A stretch of 64,000 nucleotides of DNA from Candidatus Zhuqueibacterota bacterium (GTDB lineage Bacteria; Zhuqueibacterota; Zhuqueibacteria; Oceanimicrobiales; Oceanimicrobiaceae): positions 1 to 64,000 of the forward strand of contig JAJDAG010000037.1 in assembly GCA_029262005.1 (NCBI GenBank), in the 5' to 3' direction. The position numbers were made by a program, and so were the translations under genes. Positions 1-9,297 of this stretch are shown one piece after another. How positions within the stretch are numbered: the first letter of the stretch is position 1; each line of letters opens with the position of its first letter. Under the pieces are notes generated by a model that was not told the DNA's origin, searched no databases, and was given only the letters and a program-made list of their open reading frames with translations.

Positions 1-85
1 CATTTGCAACCATCATACCTACCAACTTCATCTTAAGTTTGCCAATCATGTGCCTGCATTCGTCGGAGGAGTTAGGGATTATAGC

Positions 86-116
86 ATGGGGTGGCGGCTT
101 AAAGGTGCCACCCCAT
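86..116 (-). terminator. Hairpin downstream of the AhpD-like gene
   Basis: A perfect 10-bp inverted repeat (atggggtggc / gccaccccat) with an 11-nt loop lies 40 bp past the stop of the leftward gene at 156-662. No clear T-tract follows on the minus strand, so it is a possible terminator or 3'-end stabilising hairpin only. The first 85 bases of the window show nothing else I can support. Confidence 0.4.
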
Positions 117-155
117 CGGGTTATTGAAATATGCTAACCAAAAAATCTTTGACAA

Positions 156-662
156 TTACTTTTTCGTGGTTTTTTTTGTTTCGCTTTTTTCTTTCATATA
201 AGCGAGTATTTTGTCCCACTCAGCCTTAAAGTCTTCAAGGTCAATATTCGCGCTATTCACGACAGTGCTCCAATGCCGTGTGTAAGCAGCTCTTGCAACA
301 GCTTCTTGAATCTCCACATCGCTTGCACCGAACATTCTTGCGCTCGCTGTGTGAACATGGACGCAATAAGTACATGGAATTTGTGATGCTACTGCCAGCC
401 CAATGAGTTCAGCATATTTGGGGGGAATAACTCCTTCGGGCCCGTCCATAGCCTTCATCCATTCCCACACCCCGGCAAGCGCATGCTTTGGATACATTTT
501 CATAAATGAGGGAAAGGTTCCAAAAACTTCCACCATTTCGGCCTGAGCTTTTTGAGATGGGTCTGTTTGGCTCTCTTGAGCAAGCAGGGGCGTTGAAAGG
601 ATAAAACCGGCAATGATGGCGACCGCGACTGCACCCTTCGTTAGTCTCATGGTCTTATTCAT
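156..662 (-). CDS. Exported AhpD-like / carboxymuconolactone decarboxylase family protein
   Basis: 168 aa. An N-terminal signal peptide (hydrophobic AVAVAIIAGFILS, ending near LLAQ) is followed by one AhpD-like helical domain. The peroxidatic-type motif CTYCVHVH is present with Cys97, Cys100 and His104, matching the CxxCxxxH signature of AhpD/CMD proteins that act as thiol peroxidases or reductase partners. Most AhpD-like proteins are cytoplasmic, so the signal peptide suggests an envelope role. The C-terminus is Lys-rich (KSETKKTTKK). A good ribosome site (GGAGA, 6 nt upstream) supports the start. The gene lies about 100 bp downstream of the hydrolase at 770-1585, so the two may be co-transcribed. 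The family is fairly sure; the substrate is unknown. Confidence 0.8.
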   Translation of the reverse strand: MNKTMRLTKGAVAVAIIAGFILSTPLLAQESQTDPSQKAQAEMVEVFGTFPSFMKMYPKHALAGVWEWMKAMDGPEGVIPPKYAELIGLAVASQIPCTYCVHVHTASARMFGASDVEIQEAVARAAYTRHWSTVVNSANIDLEDFKAEWDKILAYMKEKSETKKTTKK

Positions 663-769
663 GACACTTCTCCTTTTTGGTTAAGAGTTATATGTTTGTG
701 AGATTCTGCTGTTCTTTCGTGTAGTCCTGCAACTGTTAATTTCTGTAGTCCGGCTGCAATATTGGGTTA

Positions 770-1585
770 TTAGGATTGGTCATCCTCAAGAAACTCTAGA
801 ATAATTGTGTTTACAAGTTTAGGCTTTTGACGCAAAAGTGGATGTTGTGTTTTCGGGACAATGCAAAGCTGTGAGTTAGGTATGGACTGAAAAAGTTCTA
901 TTGTGTGCTCAAGCAGAATGGCGTCTCTATCAGCAGCTAAAACAAGCACTGGCATTGTGATAGTACCTAATTTATTTTTTGTAAGGTTTGGGTCGGTCAA
1001 CAATAGGTTTTGCAGCTTCTCAAAAAAGATCGGCCAATGTTCGGGATTAGGAGATAGCCTTTTGTAGCGCTCAATAGCGAATGGCCAAAATGTATCGGCT
1101 GTGGACTTTAGAAACATATCTCTAAGCTCATCCGTTAAGCCATTCGAACGAAAAAATGCGCCGATAGTGACGAGTTTCCTCACACGTTCAGGGTATGTTG
1201 TTGCCAAGTGCAGGCCAATTACTCCGCCCATACTCCATCCAACAACATATACTTGTTTTATGTCTAAATGGTCGAGTAATTTCACGACATCAAGAGCCAT
1301 TAACTCATTAGTTAGTGGCTGTTCCGAATCTGTTGTTCGGCCATGACCGCGACAATCAGGGATGATCAAATGAAAATTTTTTGACAAATCAGCAATCTGA
1401 TTTTCAAAATGATCTATAGCGCCGGTTGCACCATGAAGAAGCAACAACGGTTCCCCGGAGCCATGAATCTCATAATACATGTCAATATCATTTACACGAA
1501 CATTGTTACCTTGTCCGAGTAAAGGAATCGGCAGTAACCAAATACACAGTAGCAGTGCTGAAATGGAGTTAATCTTAATCCTCAT
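770..1585 (-). CDS. Exported alpha/beta-fold hydrolase
   Basis: 271 aa with an N-terminal signal peptide (LLLCIWLLPIPLLGQG). The mature part is a compact alpha/beta hydrolase: HG oxyanion region (LLLHGATG), nucleophile elbow GWSMGG with Ser118, a likely acid in LAADRDAIL (about 220) and a likely catalytic His in TQHPLL (about 248). It resembles the 3-oxoadipate enol-lactonase/esterase group, but that similarity does not fix the substrate. The start is supported by GGAGG seven bases upstream. It sits immediately upstream of the exported AhpD-like gene on the same strand. The pairing of a carboxymuconolactone-decarboxylase-like protein with an enol-lactonase-like hydrolase recalls beta-ketoadipate genes, but both carry signal peptides here, so a standard aromatic-degradation role is unlikely. 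Confidence 0.8.
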   Translation of the reverse strand: MRIKINSISALLLCIWLLPIPLLGQGNNVRVNDIDMYYEIHGSGEPLLLLHGATGAIDHFENQIADLSKNFHLIIPDCRGHGRTTDSEQPLTNELMALDVVKLLDHLDIKQVYVVGWSMGGVIGLHLATTYPERVRKLVTIGAFFRSNGLTDELRDMFLKSTADTFWPFAIERYKRLSPNPEHWPIFFEKLQNLLLTDPNLTKNKLGTITMPVLVLAADRDAILLEHTIELFQSIPNSQLCIVPKTQHPLLRQKPKLVNTIILEFLEDDQS

Positions 1586-1730
1586 CGAAACCTCCCTTGC
1601 TATTCCATATCCTGTAAGTCCTCAAGCAGTTACAGAAAAGATAGCAAATGCCGCGAGATTTGTCTCCTACTCAGAAAACAAAAAATGACACTGAGGAAAC
1701 ATTGTGGTTGTGAAAGAAAGGGTGGTCAGG

Positions 1731-4700
1731 TTATTGAGATGATTTTAGAAGTTGTTTCTTATATGCGGATGGTGTTGCGCCAAACTGCTTCTTGAATGCG
1801 CGATTGAAATGGGAGAGGTTATTGAACCCAACACTGTAGGCGACCTCTGAAATGTTACCAGAGTTCGCCTCCAGCATTTGAGCAGCCCGTTGCAGGCGTA
1901 TGAGAAGAACAAAGTTGCTGGTGTGCTCGGCGATGAGTGCTTTTAGTTTTCTATTGAGATGGACTTTACTTATATGCATCTCGGCGGCGAATTTCTCTGC
2001 CGAAAAATCAGAATCTTCCATGTTGTTCAGAACAACAGCTTTGGCTCTATCGAGAAATTCCTGGTCGCGCGAGGGAAAGTCAATTTTCTCAGGCTCTACT
2101 TTGACTACGGTGATTTGTTTTCGAAATTTCTCTTGCAGTTTCTTTCTTTGCTCAATCAGCTTTCTTAGACGAACGTTCAGCTCTTCGTGACTGAACGGTT
2201 TGGTCAAGTATGCATCTGCGCCTGTTTCCAAACCTTCGATTTTGCTCTTGTCTGAGCTTTTCGCGGTCAGCAGAATGACCGGAATGTGAGAGGTGAGTTC
2301 ATTGGTCTTGAGTTGTCTGCAGAATTCAAAACCATCGACTTTCGGCATCATGACGTCGCTTACGACGATATCGGGCAGAATATCACAGGCTGTTCGCAGC
2401 CCTTCTTCGCCATCGGCTGCTTCGAGAACCTGATAATCACCATTTAGCGCGTCGCGCAGGTAATCGCGCATGTCCTTGTTATCATCTATCACGAGAACGG
2501 AGAGTGCCGCGTCGGAGTTAGCCTTCTGTTTACTTCCTGCCTGAGATTTCTCGTTCGTGAATTCAGGATCGACTTCATATTCTTGACAGAGAACATTGCT
2601 GCATGCGTCCGGCTCAGCCTTCTCTATAATATCATCGTCGTGAAGATGATCCTTGCCCAGTGGCAACGAAATCAGGAACTCCGTACCGGAATTGATTTCG
2701 TTTGTGACTTCAATTGTGCCTTTGTGAAGCTCGACCAGTTCTTTGGTGAGTGCGAGGCCGATTCCGCTGCCAACATCACCATCTTTTTCACTTGTGCCAA
2801 CCTGGTAGAATTGGTCAAACACATAAGGCAAATGCTCAGCCTGGATTCCTGTACCCGTATCTATTACACTGATCTGCAGGTAGTCGGGCCTACCATGAGG
2901 GCCCAAATCCGTCGAGAGCCGGACGTTAATTCTACCACCCTCCGGGGTAAATTTTAATGCGTTGGCGACCAGGTTGATGATCGCTTTCTCAAACTTCTCA
3001 CTATCAAAATAAACCATCAAAGGTGAGCTGCCGTTCCCACCATCACTTATTGCCTCGAAGTCCAACGAAATTTTACGCTCTCTTGCTAACGATTCAAATG
3101 AGGACAACACCCCCTTCATAAAATAGATGATATCACCCTTCCTGGCTTCCAGCTTGAGTTTACCCGCACCCAATTTCGAAAGATCGAGAAGCTGGTTGAT
3201 GAGCCGCAGCAAACGCTTGCCATTGCGTTCCATCATCGCATATTGTCGCTTACGGTCTCCAGCATATCTACCCGCTCTCAATCTTTGCAGAGGGCCCAAA
3301 ATCAAGGTGAGCGGTGTGCGGAATTCATGAGAGATGTTGGCAAAGAAGCGAGATTTCATGCGGTCGAGCTCGTGGAGTTTCTCCGCCTGCGTATGTTCCA
3401 GTTCCAGACTGTGCTTCAACTGCTGTCGGCTGAATTCATAGCGCTGCAGGCCATAAAGAAATCCCAAAAAGGTAAGACCATAAATTGCATAAGACCACCA
3501 GGTCTCCCACCAGAACGGCGGGATGCTGATCGCCAAAAATGCGCCCTCCTTATTCCAGACGCCATCGTTGTTGCAAGCCTGGACTCGGAAAATATAATCG
3601 CCTTTGCCCAGATTGGTGTAAAACGCCGCTCGCCGGGTGTCGGAGTAAATCCACTCGCTATCGTAGCCTTCAAGCTGATACTTGAATTTCACACGCTCCG
3701 GGACGGTGAAACTACAGGCCGTATATTGAAATTCGAGGTCTCTGTTATGAGCGCCGAGTTGTAAGGGAGAAGAATCTATTTCAATGACACTATCCCCATT
3801 GGCAATAATTGTTTCGATATGCACAGGCGGCGGTTCGGCATTAACGGGCATGTTTAGCGGATCCACCGACACGATACCAGCAATGGCTGCGAACCAGAGT
3901 CTGCCGTCCCGGCTTTTCCACGCGACCGGTTGACGCCGGCCATTGCACTCTGCCTCGCGCATGCCGTCGAGGTGATTATAACTTTGGCAGTTGAGGGTAC
4001 CCGCGCCCACATTTGCCAGCCTGTTTAAGGAATCCTTGCTGACGCTGAACACACCGCGATTGCCGCTGAACCATAGATGACCCAAATCGTCTTCAAGAAT
4101 CGAGAACAGGCGGTCAAATGCCAGCTTATGATCTGCGGAGGTATATTGAAAGAAGTCGCCGTCGGCAAAGCGATACAGACCCTCGCCATCACTGCCGATC
4201 CAGAGAACGCCTCCTGCATCCTCATACAACGCATTTACACCATCTGAGTAAAAACCGTCTTCCTGACCAATCCTGATGGGTTGGATGGATTTTCCGGGCT
4301 TATTATCATGTAATTTGAAAAGTCCATTCTTTCTCGTTCCGAACCAGACTTCTTGGTTTTTTTTCTCCATGATGCAAATGATATCGGAAGCACCGGTCGC
4401 AGGCAAAAGAGTCCTGTATATCTCAGTTTTTGTTCCGTCAAAGTATGCCAGGTTTCCGACATTTCCCCCCACCCATACATGCCCTCGCTGATTTTCAAAA
4501 AGAGCGTTTATTTTGAGAGGAACCAGACCAGTGTGTATAAGCCTGTTGTTTTTTAGAAAACTAAGTCCACGACTATGACCAACCCAAACACCCGTTCCTC
4601 TGGATGGCGTCAGTGATAAAAGTTCACCAAGAGCATCAGTTTCTTTGAAAACAACAAGTTTCTGGCTTTCTAATCGGGCTATACTGCCATCTCTAAATCC

Positions 4701-5792
4701 CATCCAGATATTGCCATCTGAATCCTCGCAAACAGTATGTCCGAAATGGTTCCTTAGGCCTTCGTTCCGGCCAAATGTCACAAATTTATTATCCGATAAT
4801 TTGACTAATCCACCACCTCCTGCAAACCACAGACCTCCCTCATTGTCCTCCATTATTCTATTGAAATAGTTATTATCAGTTGATAAGCCATTTTCAGTTG
4901 TTAAGCTATCAAAACTATCGTGTATATAATTATATCTGTATATGCCCTGACCTTCTGTGGCAAACCATAAATTGCCATCATGATCTTCGTGAAGTGCTCT
5001 TATGACCATAGCGCTGGGAAGTCTTGAAGAATTAGACTTCAGGAACTCCTTGTCTACAAATTCATACAACCAACCCTTCTCCCCCCGAAAAAAGATCTCT
5101 CCGGATGCGCGCAGACAGTTGGCCGTGGGCAAGTCAAATGAGGAGGCAATTTTGTATATGGAGCCACCACTAACAATCAATTCTCCAGGAATATACTCTG
5201 GGAGTTTTTCATCTGAATTTTTAAAAACTTTTGTAATTGTTGCCTCCCTTATGCTCGTATCTTGTATGCTTGCATCTTGCTCAAAGCCATTATTTCGATA
5301 ATAAGTTTCACCTTTATCTGTGGCAAACAATATGTACTTTTTCTGGTTGTTTACGAGCACATGCGTCACCACCTTACTAAGGAGCCCATCTTTTGTCGTA
5401 TAGTTTGTGAATTGTTTGCCATCAAATCGGCTGACTCCACCGCCCTGGGTGGCGAACCAGAGATGACCGTTCCAGTCCTCGTCAATATCCCAAACAAAAT
5501 CTTCTCCGAGTCCCGGATATTCACTTCTCCTGAATATCTTAAATCTAACGCCATCGAAGCGGGCAACGCCTTCCTGGCTGGCAATCCAGATATAGCCATC
5601 CGATGATTGAAATACGTCCTTCAGATCATTCATAGGAAGACCGTCTCGGGCTTTATAGACTCTAATATCGTATTGGGTAATGCGTTTATTGGGGTCAAGC
5701 GCATGCGCTTCGTTTTGCCAGACAAAGAGATTACACATGAAGACAAAGAGTAAGGCAGGTGTGTTCCTCTGTAGTGCTATTCTTGTATTCAT
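1731..5792 (-). CDS. Hybrid two-component system protein (beta-propeller sensor, histidine kinase, receiver, AraC output)
   Basis: 1353 aa, a one-protein phosphorelay of the HTCS type common in Bacteroidetes and relatives. After a signal peptide come periplasmic beta-propeller repeats (about 35-650; repeated xGxLWFAT/GYIWIAS-type blades) and a Y_Y_Y domain (about 695-758). One membrane helix (about 766-782) precedes HisKA with phospho-acceptor His822 in ISHEFRTP, the HATPase domain (about 925-1046), a receiver (about 1097-1212; Asp1146 in VVSDVMMPK) and an AraC-type double HTH (about 1255-1350). All catalytic signatures are intact. HTCS proteins usually sense oligosaccharides and sit beside polysaccharide-utilisation genes, but no SusC/SusD or glycoside hydrolase is near, so the ligand and target cannot be assigned. 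No strong ribosome site precedes the ATG. Confidence 0.93.
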   Translation of the reverse strand: MNTRIALQRNTPALLFVFMCNLFVWQNEAHALDPNKRITQYDIRVYKARDGLPMNDLKDVFQSSDGYIWIASQEGVARFDGVRFKIFRRSEYPGLGEDFVWDIDEDWNGHLWFATQGGGVSRFDGKQFTNYTTKDGLLSKVVTHVLVNNQKKYILFATDKGETYYRNNGFEQDASIQDTSIREATITKVFKNSDEKLPEYIPGELIVSGGSIYKIASSFDLPTANCLRASGEIFFRGEKGWLYEFVDKEFLKSNSSRLPSAMVIRALHEDHDGNLWFATEGQGIYRYNYIHDSFDSLTTENGLSTDNNYFNRIMEDNEGGLWFAGGGGLVKLSDNKFVTFGRNEGLRNHFGHTVCEDSDGNIWMGFRDGSIARLESQKLVVFKETDALGELLSLTPSRGTGVWVGHSRGLSFLKNNRLIHTGLVPLKINALFENQRGHVWVGGNVGNLAYFDGTKTEIYRTLLPATGASDIICIMEKKNQEVWFGTRKNGLFKLHDNKPGKSIQPIRIGQEDGFYSDGVNALYEDAGGVLWIGSDGEGLYRFADGDFFQYTSADHKLAFDRLFSILEDDLGHLWFSGNRGVFSVSKDSLNRLANVGAGTLNCQSYNHLDGMREAECNGRRQPVAWKSRDGRLWFAAIAGIVSVDPLNMPVNAEPPPVHIETIIANGDSVIEIDSSPLQLGAHNRDLEFQYTACSFTVPERVKFKYQLEGYDSEWIYSDTRRAAFYTNLGKGDYIFRVQACNNDGVWNKEGAFLAISIPPFWWETWWSYAIYGLTFLGFLYGLQRYEFSRQQLKHSLELEHTQAEKLHELDRMKSRFFANISHEFRTPLTLILGPLQRLRAGRYAGDRKRQYAMMERNGKRLLRLINQLLDLSKLGAGKLKLEARKGDIIYFMKGVLSSFESLARERKISLDFEAISDGGNGSSPLMVYFDSEKFEKAIINLVANALKFTPEGGRINVRLSTDLGPHGRPDYLQISVIDTGTGIQAEHLPYVFDQFYQVGTSEKDGDVGSGIGLALTKELVELHKGTIEVTNEINSGTEFLISLPLGKDHLHDDDIIEKAEPDACSNVLCQEYEVDPEFTNEKSQAGSKQKANSDAALSVLVIDDNKDMRDYLRDALNGDYQVLEAADGEEGLRTACDILPDIVVSDVMMPKVDGFEFCRQLKTNELTSHIPVILLTAKSSDKSKIEGLETGADAYLTKPFSHEELNVRLRKLIEQRKKLQEKFRKQITVVKVEPEKIDFPSRDQEFLDRAKAVVLNNMEDSDFSAEKFAAEMHISKVHLNRKLKALIAEHTSNFVLLIRLQRAAQMLEANSGNISEVAYSVGFNNLSHFNRAFKKQFGATPSAYKKQLLKSSQ

Positions 5793-6338
5793 TTTGATAT
5801 GGGTGAATGGTCAATATCTTCGATTATGTGCCTGTTGCCATATCCAACCTTGATTTGAATCTGGTTCATCGAAAATTTGCTTTTCCCACCATCATGGCAG
5901 TTTCGCGAGCACTCAGAGTCAGAAGAGTGGGGGAGTGGAAAGTGTGTGGAATCAATATAAAACAGCACATTAACAATGTCAAAGAAAAAAAGGAACTGGG
6001 GTCGATCCACAAACCCCGCGCACTACCCCCAACGCCCAATAACACCCCAACCAACCCAGCCCGCGCAGCGTTTTACCCCCAAAGCGCAACCAATTTCCCC
6101 AGGGGTGCACAATAAAAGTACAACCGGGCACACTCGAAAACCGTGCGGCCAGTCTCTCGCGACAACTGCTCACCTTTCCGCGCCAACTGTTCTGTCGGAA
6201 AGAATAAATTGTTCTCAAGTCTTCTGCTCCGCGCTCATCCATTAGATTTAATTCGCAGATGTTATGTTTATGACAAAAACCGAGAGCATGTTATGAAACG
6301 TCCCTGATTTTCACAGACTTTTGATACTGCCAAAATGG
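5793..6338. other. Gene-free stretch with a C-rich (G-quadruplex-like) tract
   Basis: About 545 bp between the hybrid kinase start and the leftward ATL gene. The ORFs listed here have low-complexity, Pro/Thr-rich translations and no ribosome sites. The notable feature is a run of C-tracts at roughly 6013-6082. Read on the minus strand, 6035-6062 fits four G-runs of three or more with loops of 2, 6 and 7 nt. It lies on the coding-strand side upstream of the hybrid kinase and may be in its leader or promoter. Nothing else is supported. Confidence 0.4.
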
Positions 6339-6653
6339 TTAGAACGCCGAACCATTCCACTGAAACACGCCCAAATCCAAATAACCCTTCGCGCTAAAAA
6401 CAACACCTTCTGCCTCAAGCATTGCCTGTTGCAGTTTTCGTTTTGATTCTTCAGGCAGCGAACTTTTCCCCTGTGCGCTGATGACGCGGTGCCAGGGCAT
6501 GTCCGGTACGGATTGTCGGTTCAGTGCCCAGCCCACGGCACGTGCCGCGTGTGGTTTTCCCGCCATTGCTGCGACCTGGCCATAGGTGGCCACTTTTCCT
6601 TTTGGAATTTGCTTAATTATTTTATAAATTTCTTGATAGAATTCTGATGCCAT
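6339..6653 (-). CDS. Alkyltransferase-like (ATL) DNA repair protein, MGMT family
   Basis: About 104 aa from the ATG at 6653; the longer ORF call uses a TTG eight codons upstream. It matches the DNA-binding domain of O6-alkylguanine-DNA alkyltransferases (GKVATYGQVAAMAG; ARAVGWALN). The active-site PCHR motif reads PWHRV, so the alkyl-acceptor Cys is Trp. This is the hallmark of ATL proteins, which bind O6-alkylguanine and hand the lesion to nucleotide excision repair rather than reversing it. The length fits a stand-alone ATL. It is monocistronic as far as can be seen. The family call is secure; the repair role follows from characterised ATLs. Confidence 0.9.
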   Translation of the reverse strand: MASEFYQEIYKIIKQIPKGKVATYGQVAAMAGKPHAARAVGWALNRQSVPDMPWHRVISAQGKSSLPEESKRKLQQAMLEAEGVVFSAKGYLDLGVFQWNGSAF

Positions 6654-6796
6654 ATCTCGCTTTCTTTGTTTTAACAATAATATGCGTTGCGTTCAACTTA
6701 GTCAAGGACATTCGACTGTGGCGAACAACAGAACGCTGATACGCGTCGATTCAGTGAGCAATCCAATCATTTGAGACCCCATGCTAAGTCCATTTT

Positions 6797-8197
6797 ATGG
6801 CTCAATTTAAGTCGGAACCCAAACCCTGCCTTTATCGCTTAACCCGGGCAGTCATTAAGCTGTCAATGCAGGTCTTTTTTCGCAAAATTGAGTTGCGAAA
6901 TGGTAAATCAGTTCCAAAACAGGGTCCTGTTCTTTTTGTCGCCAATCACCCGAATTCCATCATGGACGCTTTGGTCATGGGCGTGGTGACCAGGAGAAAA
7001 GTCAATTATATCGGCCATGCCGGCTTGTTTTCAAACAGGCTGAAGAGTTGGTTTTTGCGCAGCACCGGCGTTATACCGGTTTACCGGCGCGAAGATGCTT
7101 CTGAGAAGATGCAGCAGAATGTATCGATGTTCGCGGCATGTTTTCGCGCACTGGAAAACGGTGAAACCATCGGGATTTTTCCAGAGGGTACAAGTGATAT
7201 GGTACGCAAGGTGAAAAAGGTTAAGACCGGCGCTGCAAGAATAGTGTTGGAGGCAGAGAGACAAAACGAGTACGCGCTCGGGGTGACCGTGCTGCCCATT
7301 GGTTTATACTTTTTTTCGCGCAGCCGATTTCGCAGCAAGGTGTTGGTGAACGTGGGCAAGCCCATTGCATTGCAGGATTTTTTCAGGATGAACAAGGAGG
7401 ACAATGTCAAAGCGGTGCAGGCGCTGACATTGAAAATTCAGCAAAATCTTGAAAAGATTACGGTCAATATCAAGCATGAAGAATTGGATGAATTTGTGCG
7501 TGACATAGAAGTACTTTACCGGGAAGAGCTGATACATGAAACGCTTGGCATTTCACAAGCTTCAAAAGAAACCGTGGCGGAGTTCTATCTAATACAGAAA
7601 ATCGCTGATTGCGTTGAATATTATTATGAACATGATATTGATAAAGTACAAAGTGTTCGTGAGCGAATCAGGCATTATAATCGCAAGCTCAATCGATTAC
7701 ATCTTAAAGACGGGATGCTTAAGGGGAAGATTTCGTTTGGCCCTTTACTCAAGGGAAGTTTGGTTGACCTTTTGACTTCGGCGCTTGGTTTGCCGTTGGC
7801 ATTGTATGGCATGTTAAATAATTTTTTGCCCTATTTGCTGACAGAGTTTGTTGCCAGGAAATTTGTTGATGATCGCACTAAAATTTTGTCGGCTCTGCTC
7901 ATCGGCGGCAGTGTTGCATTCGCCTTTTTCTACGCGCTCCAAATTTCGTTGGTCTGGTGGCATGCCGGCAGCTCTTTGGCTGGGTTGTATTTTTTGAGTT
8001 TACCACTTGCCGGCTTCTTTGCCCTTGCCTATATCAGGAAAGTGCGCAGTGAGCAACAACGTCTTGGTTTAACATTTTTTCTGTTTACCAACAGACAGCT
8101 TTTAGGCAGGATGCGCCGCGAGCGGCGAGAGTTGATTGCTGAGCTCAATGCCATTCGTGATGACTACATACAAAAGACAGGCCTGGACTTGGCTTAG
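6797..8197 (+). CDS. 1-acyl-sn-glycerol-3-phosphate acyltransferase-like protein (PlsC domain)
   Basis: 466 aa. The N-terminal half carries the PlsC/LPLAT signatures: NHPNSIMD (NHx4D-type catalytic block), an arginine-rich block before VYRREDA and FPEGTS (substrate-binding block), so it very likely transfers an acyl chain to a glycerophosphate-type lipid. The C-terminal 200 residues include an amphipathic middle part and two or more membrane helices (about 370-425), longer than classic PlsC (about 240 aa) and like the extended acyltransferases of FCB bacteria. It acts at the inner membrane. It is the first gene of a loose plus-strand run, with 335 bp before the next gene. Confidence 0.85.
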   Translation: MAQFKSEPKPCLYRLTRAVIKLSMQVFFRKIELRNGKSVPKQGPVLFVANHPNSIMDALVMGVVTRRKVNYIGHAGLFSNRLKSWFLRSTGVIPVYRREDASEKMQQNVSMFAACFRALENGETIGIFPEGTSDMVRKVKKVKTGAARIVLEAERQNEYALGVTVLPIGLYFFSRSRFRSKVLVNVGKPIALQDFFRMNKEDNVKAVQALTLKIQQNLEKITVNIKHEELDEFVRDIEVLYREELIHETLGISQASKETVAEFYLIQKIADCVEYYYEHDIDKVQSVRERIRHYNRKLNRLHLKDGMLKGKISFGPLLKGSLVDLLTSALGLPLALYGMLNNFLPYLLTEFVARKFVDDRTKILSALLIGGSVAFAFFYALQISLVWWHAGSSLAGLYFLSLPLAGFFALAYIRKVRSEQQRLGLTFFLFTNRQLLGRMRRERRELIAELNAIRDDYIQKTGLDLA

Positions 8198-8532
8198 ACA
8201 AAATTGTCGGTTTTTTAAAACCTGTGCTCTCTGTGCCTCTGTGGCTGATGCATAATTCAGGTTAGAAGTTGATTTTTGGGTTAGAGAAAATATCAGGTTT
8301 GCATTATGAGTGTTTTGTCAATCATGAAGCCAAGCTCTTAAAGTGAAAAGAAACCGATAATCACTCTGTCAGCCATAATTAATACCCTGATGGCGAACTT
8401 AAAAGCTGTGCTGACTTGATGATTCCCCGGGTTGTGTCTGCCTGGAATTATTGCACAGGACAAGGTGTGTGTTGTTAGGTTGACAATTTGTTTTCAGCGC
8501 ATCGTAAATAGAATCAACTTTGAGGAAACTTA
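8198..8532. repeat. Intergenic region with a dispersed 'ctctgtgcctctgtggc' repeat
   Basis: No gene is seen in these 335 bp. Positions about 8200-8260 (attgtcggttttttaaaa ... ctctgtgcctctgtggctgatgca) match, in inverted orientation, the sequence at 26462-26519, with an extra 'cctgtgct' here. The copy starts immediately after the acyltransferase stop. The rest of the stretch shows no further structure. A purine-rich site (gaggaaac) lies just before the deacetylase ATG at 8533. Confidence 0.6.
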
Positions 8533-9297
8533 ATGGACGAAGGCATCACGAAGCTACTTGGCATGGTCAACACAACTACGATTCAGTCCATATTAAGCGA
8601 TCTCAGTCACACTGTCGCCATCGAGCGGTTGGGGCCGTTGATCAGCAAGCGAATTTCCTGGCAAGGTGCTCAGGACAGCCCCCAAATCGCCTTGACTTTC
8701 GATGACGGGCCTCAATCCGTTTACACGCCGCAGTTACTGGACGTTCTGGCTGCACATGATGTGAAAGCTACTTTTTTTCTCGTAGGGCGGCATATCGAAG
8801 TGAATTATGAACTGGCACAGGAAATTGCAAATTCGGGTCATGAGTTGGCTAATCACACTTTTACCCATCCTTTGATGTGGCGTTTGCATGATCAGAAAAT
8901 GGTAATTGAGATCAACAAAACGGATCATTTGTTACGCAGCCTGAACGGCTGCAGGCCCCGGTATTTGCGGCCGCCAATGGGTTTGTTTACGAAGCGCGTT
9001 TTGGATATTGTTGAGCACACCGGCTACAAAACGGTTGTTGGTGATGTTTATCCGCGCGATCCGGATTTGCCAGGTAAAGAGCGCATTGTCAAGCGTGTTT
9101 TGAGTCGGGTGCGCAATGGCTCGATTATTATTTTGCATGACGGCGGCAATACGGAAAGTGTCGATCGCAGCCAGACTGTAGGGGCGGTGGCGCAAATCAT
9201 CCCGGCGTTGAAAGACAGGGGATATGAGTTTGTCACACTCACTAAACTGCTGGCCAAACCAGGCCCAATGCAACAGGAACCCGGAAACAATGCTTAG
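8533..9297 (+). CDS. Polysaccharide deacetylase (NodB homology domain)
   Basis: 254 aa. The NodB fold motifs are in order: TFDDGPQS (motif 1, catalytic and metal Asp), HELANHTFTHP (motif 2, metal-binding H-x3-H type), RPPMGLFT (motif 3, close to RxPxG) and IILHDGG (motif 5). This is a carbohydrate esterase family 4 enzyme removing N-acetyl groups from chitin-like, peptidoglycan or exopolysaccharide substrates; the substrate is not set by sequence. No clear signal peptide is visible, since the first 50 residues are only mildly hydrophobic. The start has GAGGAAAC upstream. Its stop overlaps the likely start of the Ig-like lipoprotein gene (ATGCTTAG), implying coupled translation. Confidence 0.88.
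   Translation: MDEGITKLLGMVNTTTIQSILSDLSHTVAIERLGPLISKRISWQGAQDSPQIALTFDDGPQSVYTPQLLDVLAAHDVKATFFLVGRHIEVNYELAQEIANSGHELANHTFTHPLMWRLHDQKMVIEINKTDHLLRSLNGCRPRYLRPPMGLFTKRVLDIVEHTGYKTVVGDVYPRDPDLPGKERIVKRVLSRVRNGSIIILHDGGNTESVDRSQTVGAVAQIIPALKDRGYEFVTLTKLLAKPGPMQQEPGNNA

Noticed and set aside
5807-6245. Several overlapping ORFs upstream of the hybrid kinase
   Set aside because: Low-complexity Pro/Thr-rich translations produced by a C-rich tract, on both strands, without ribosome sites or family features.
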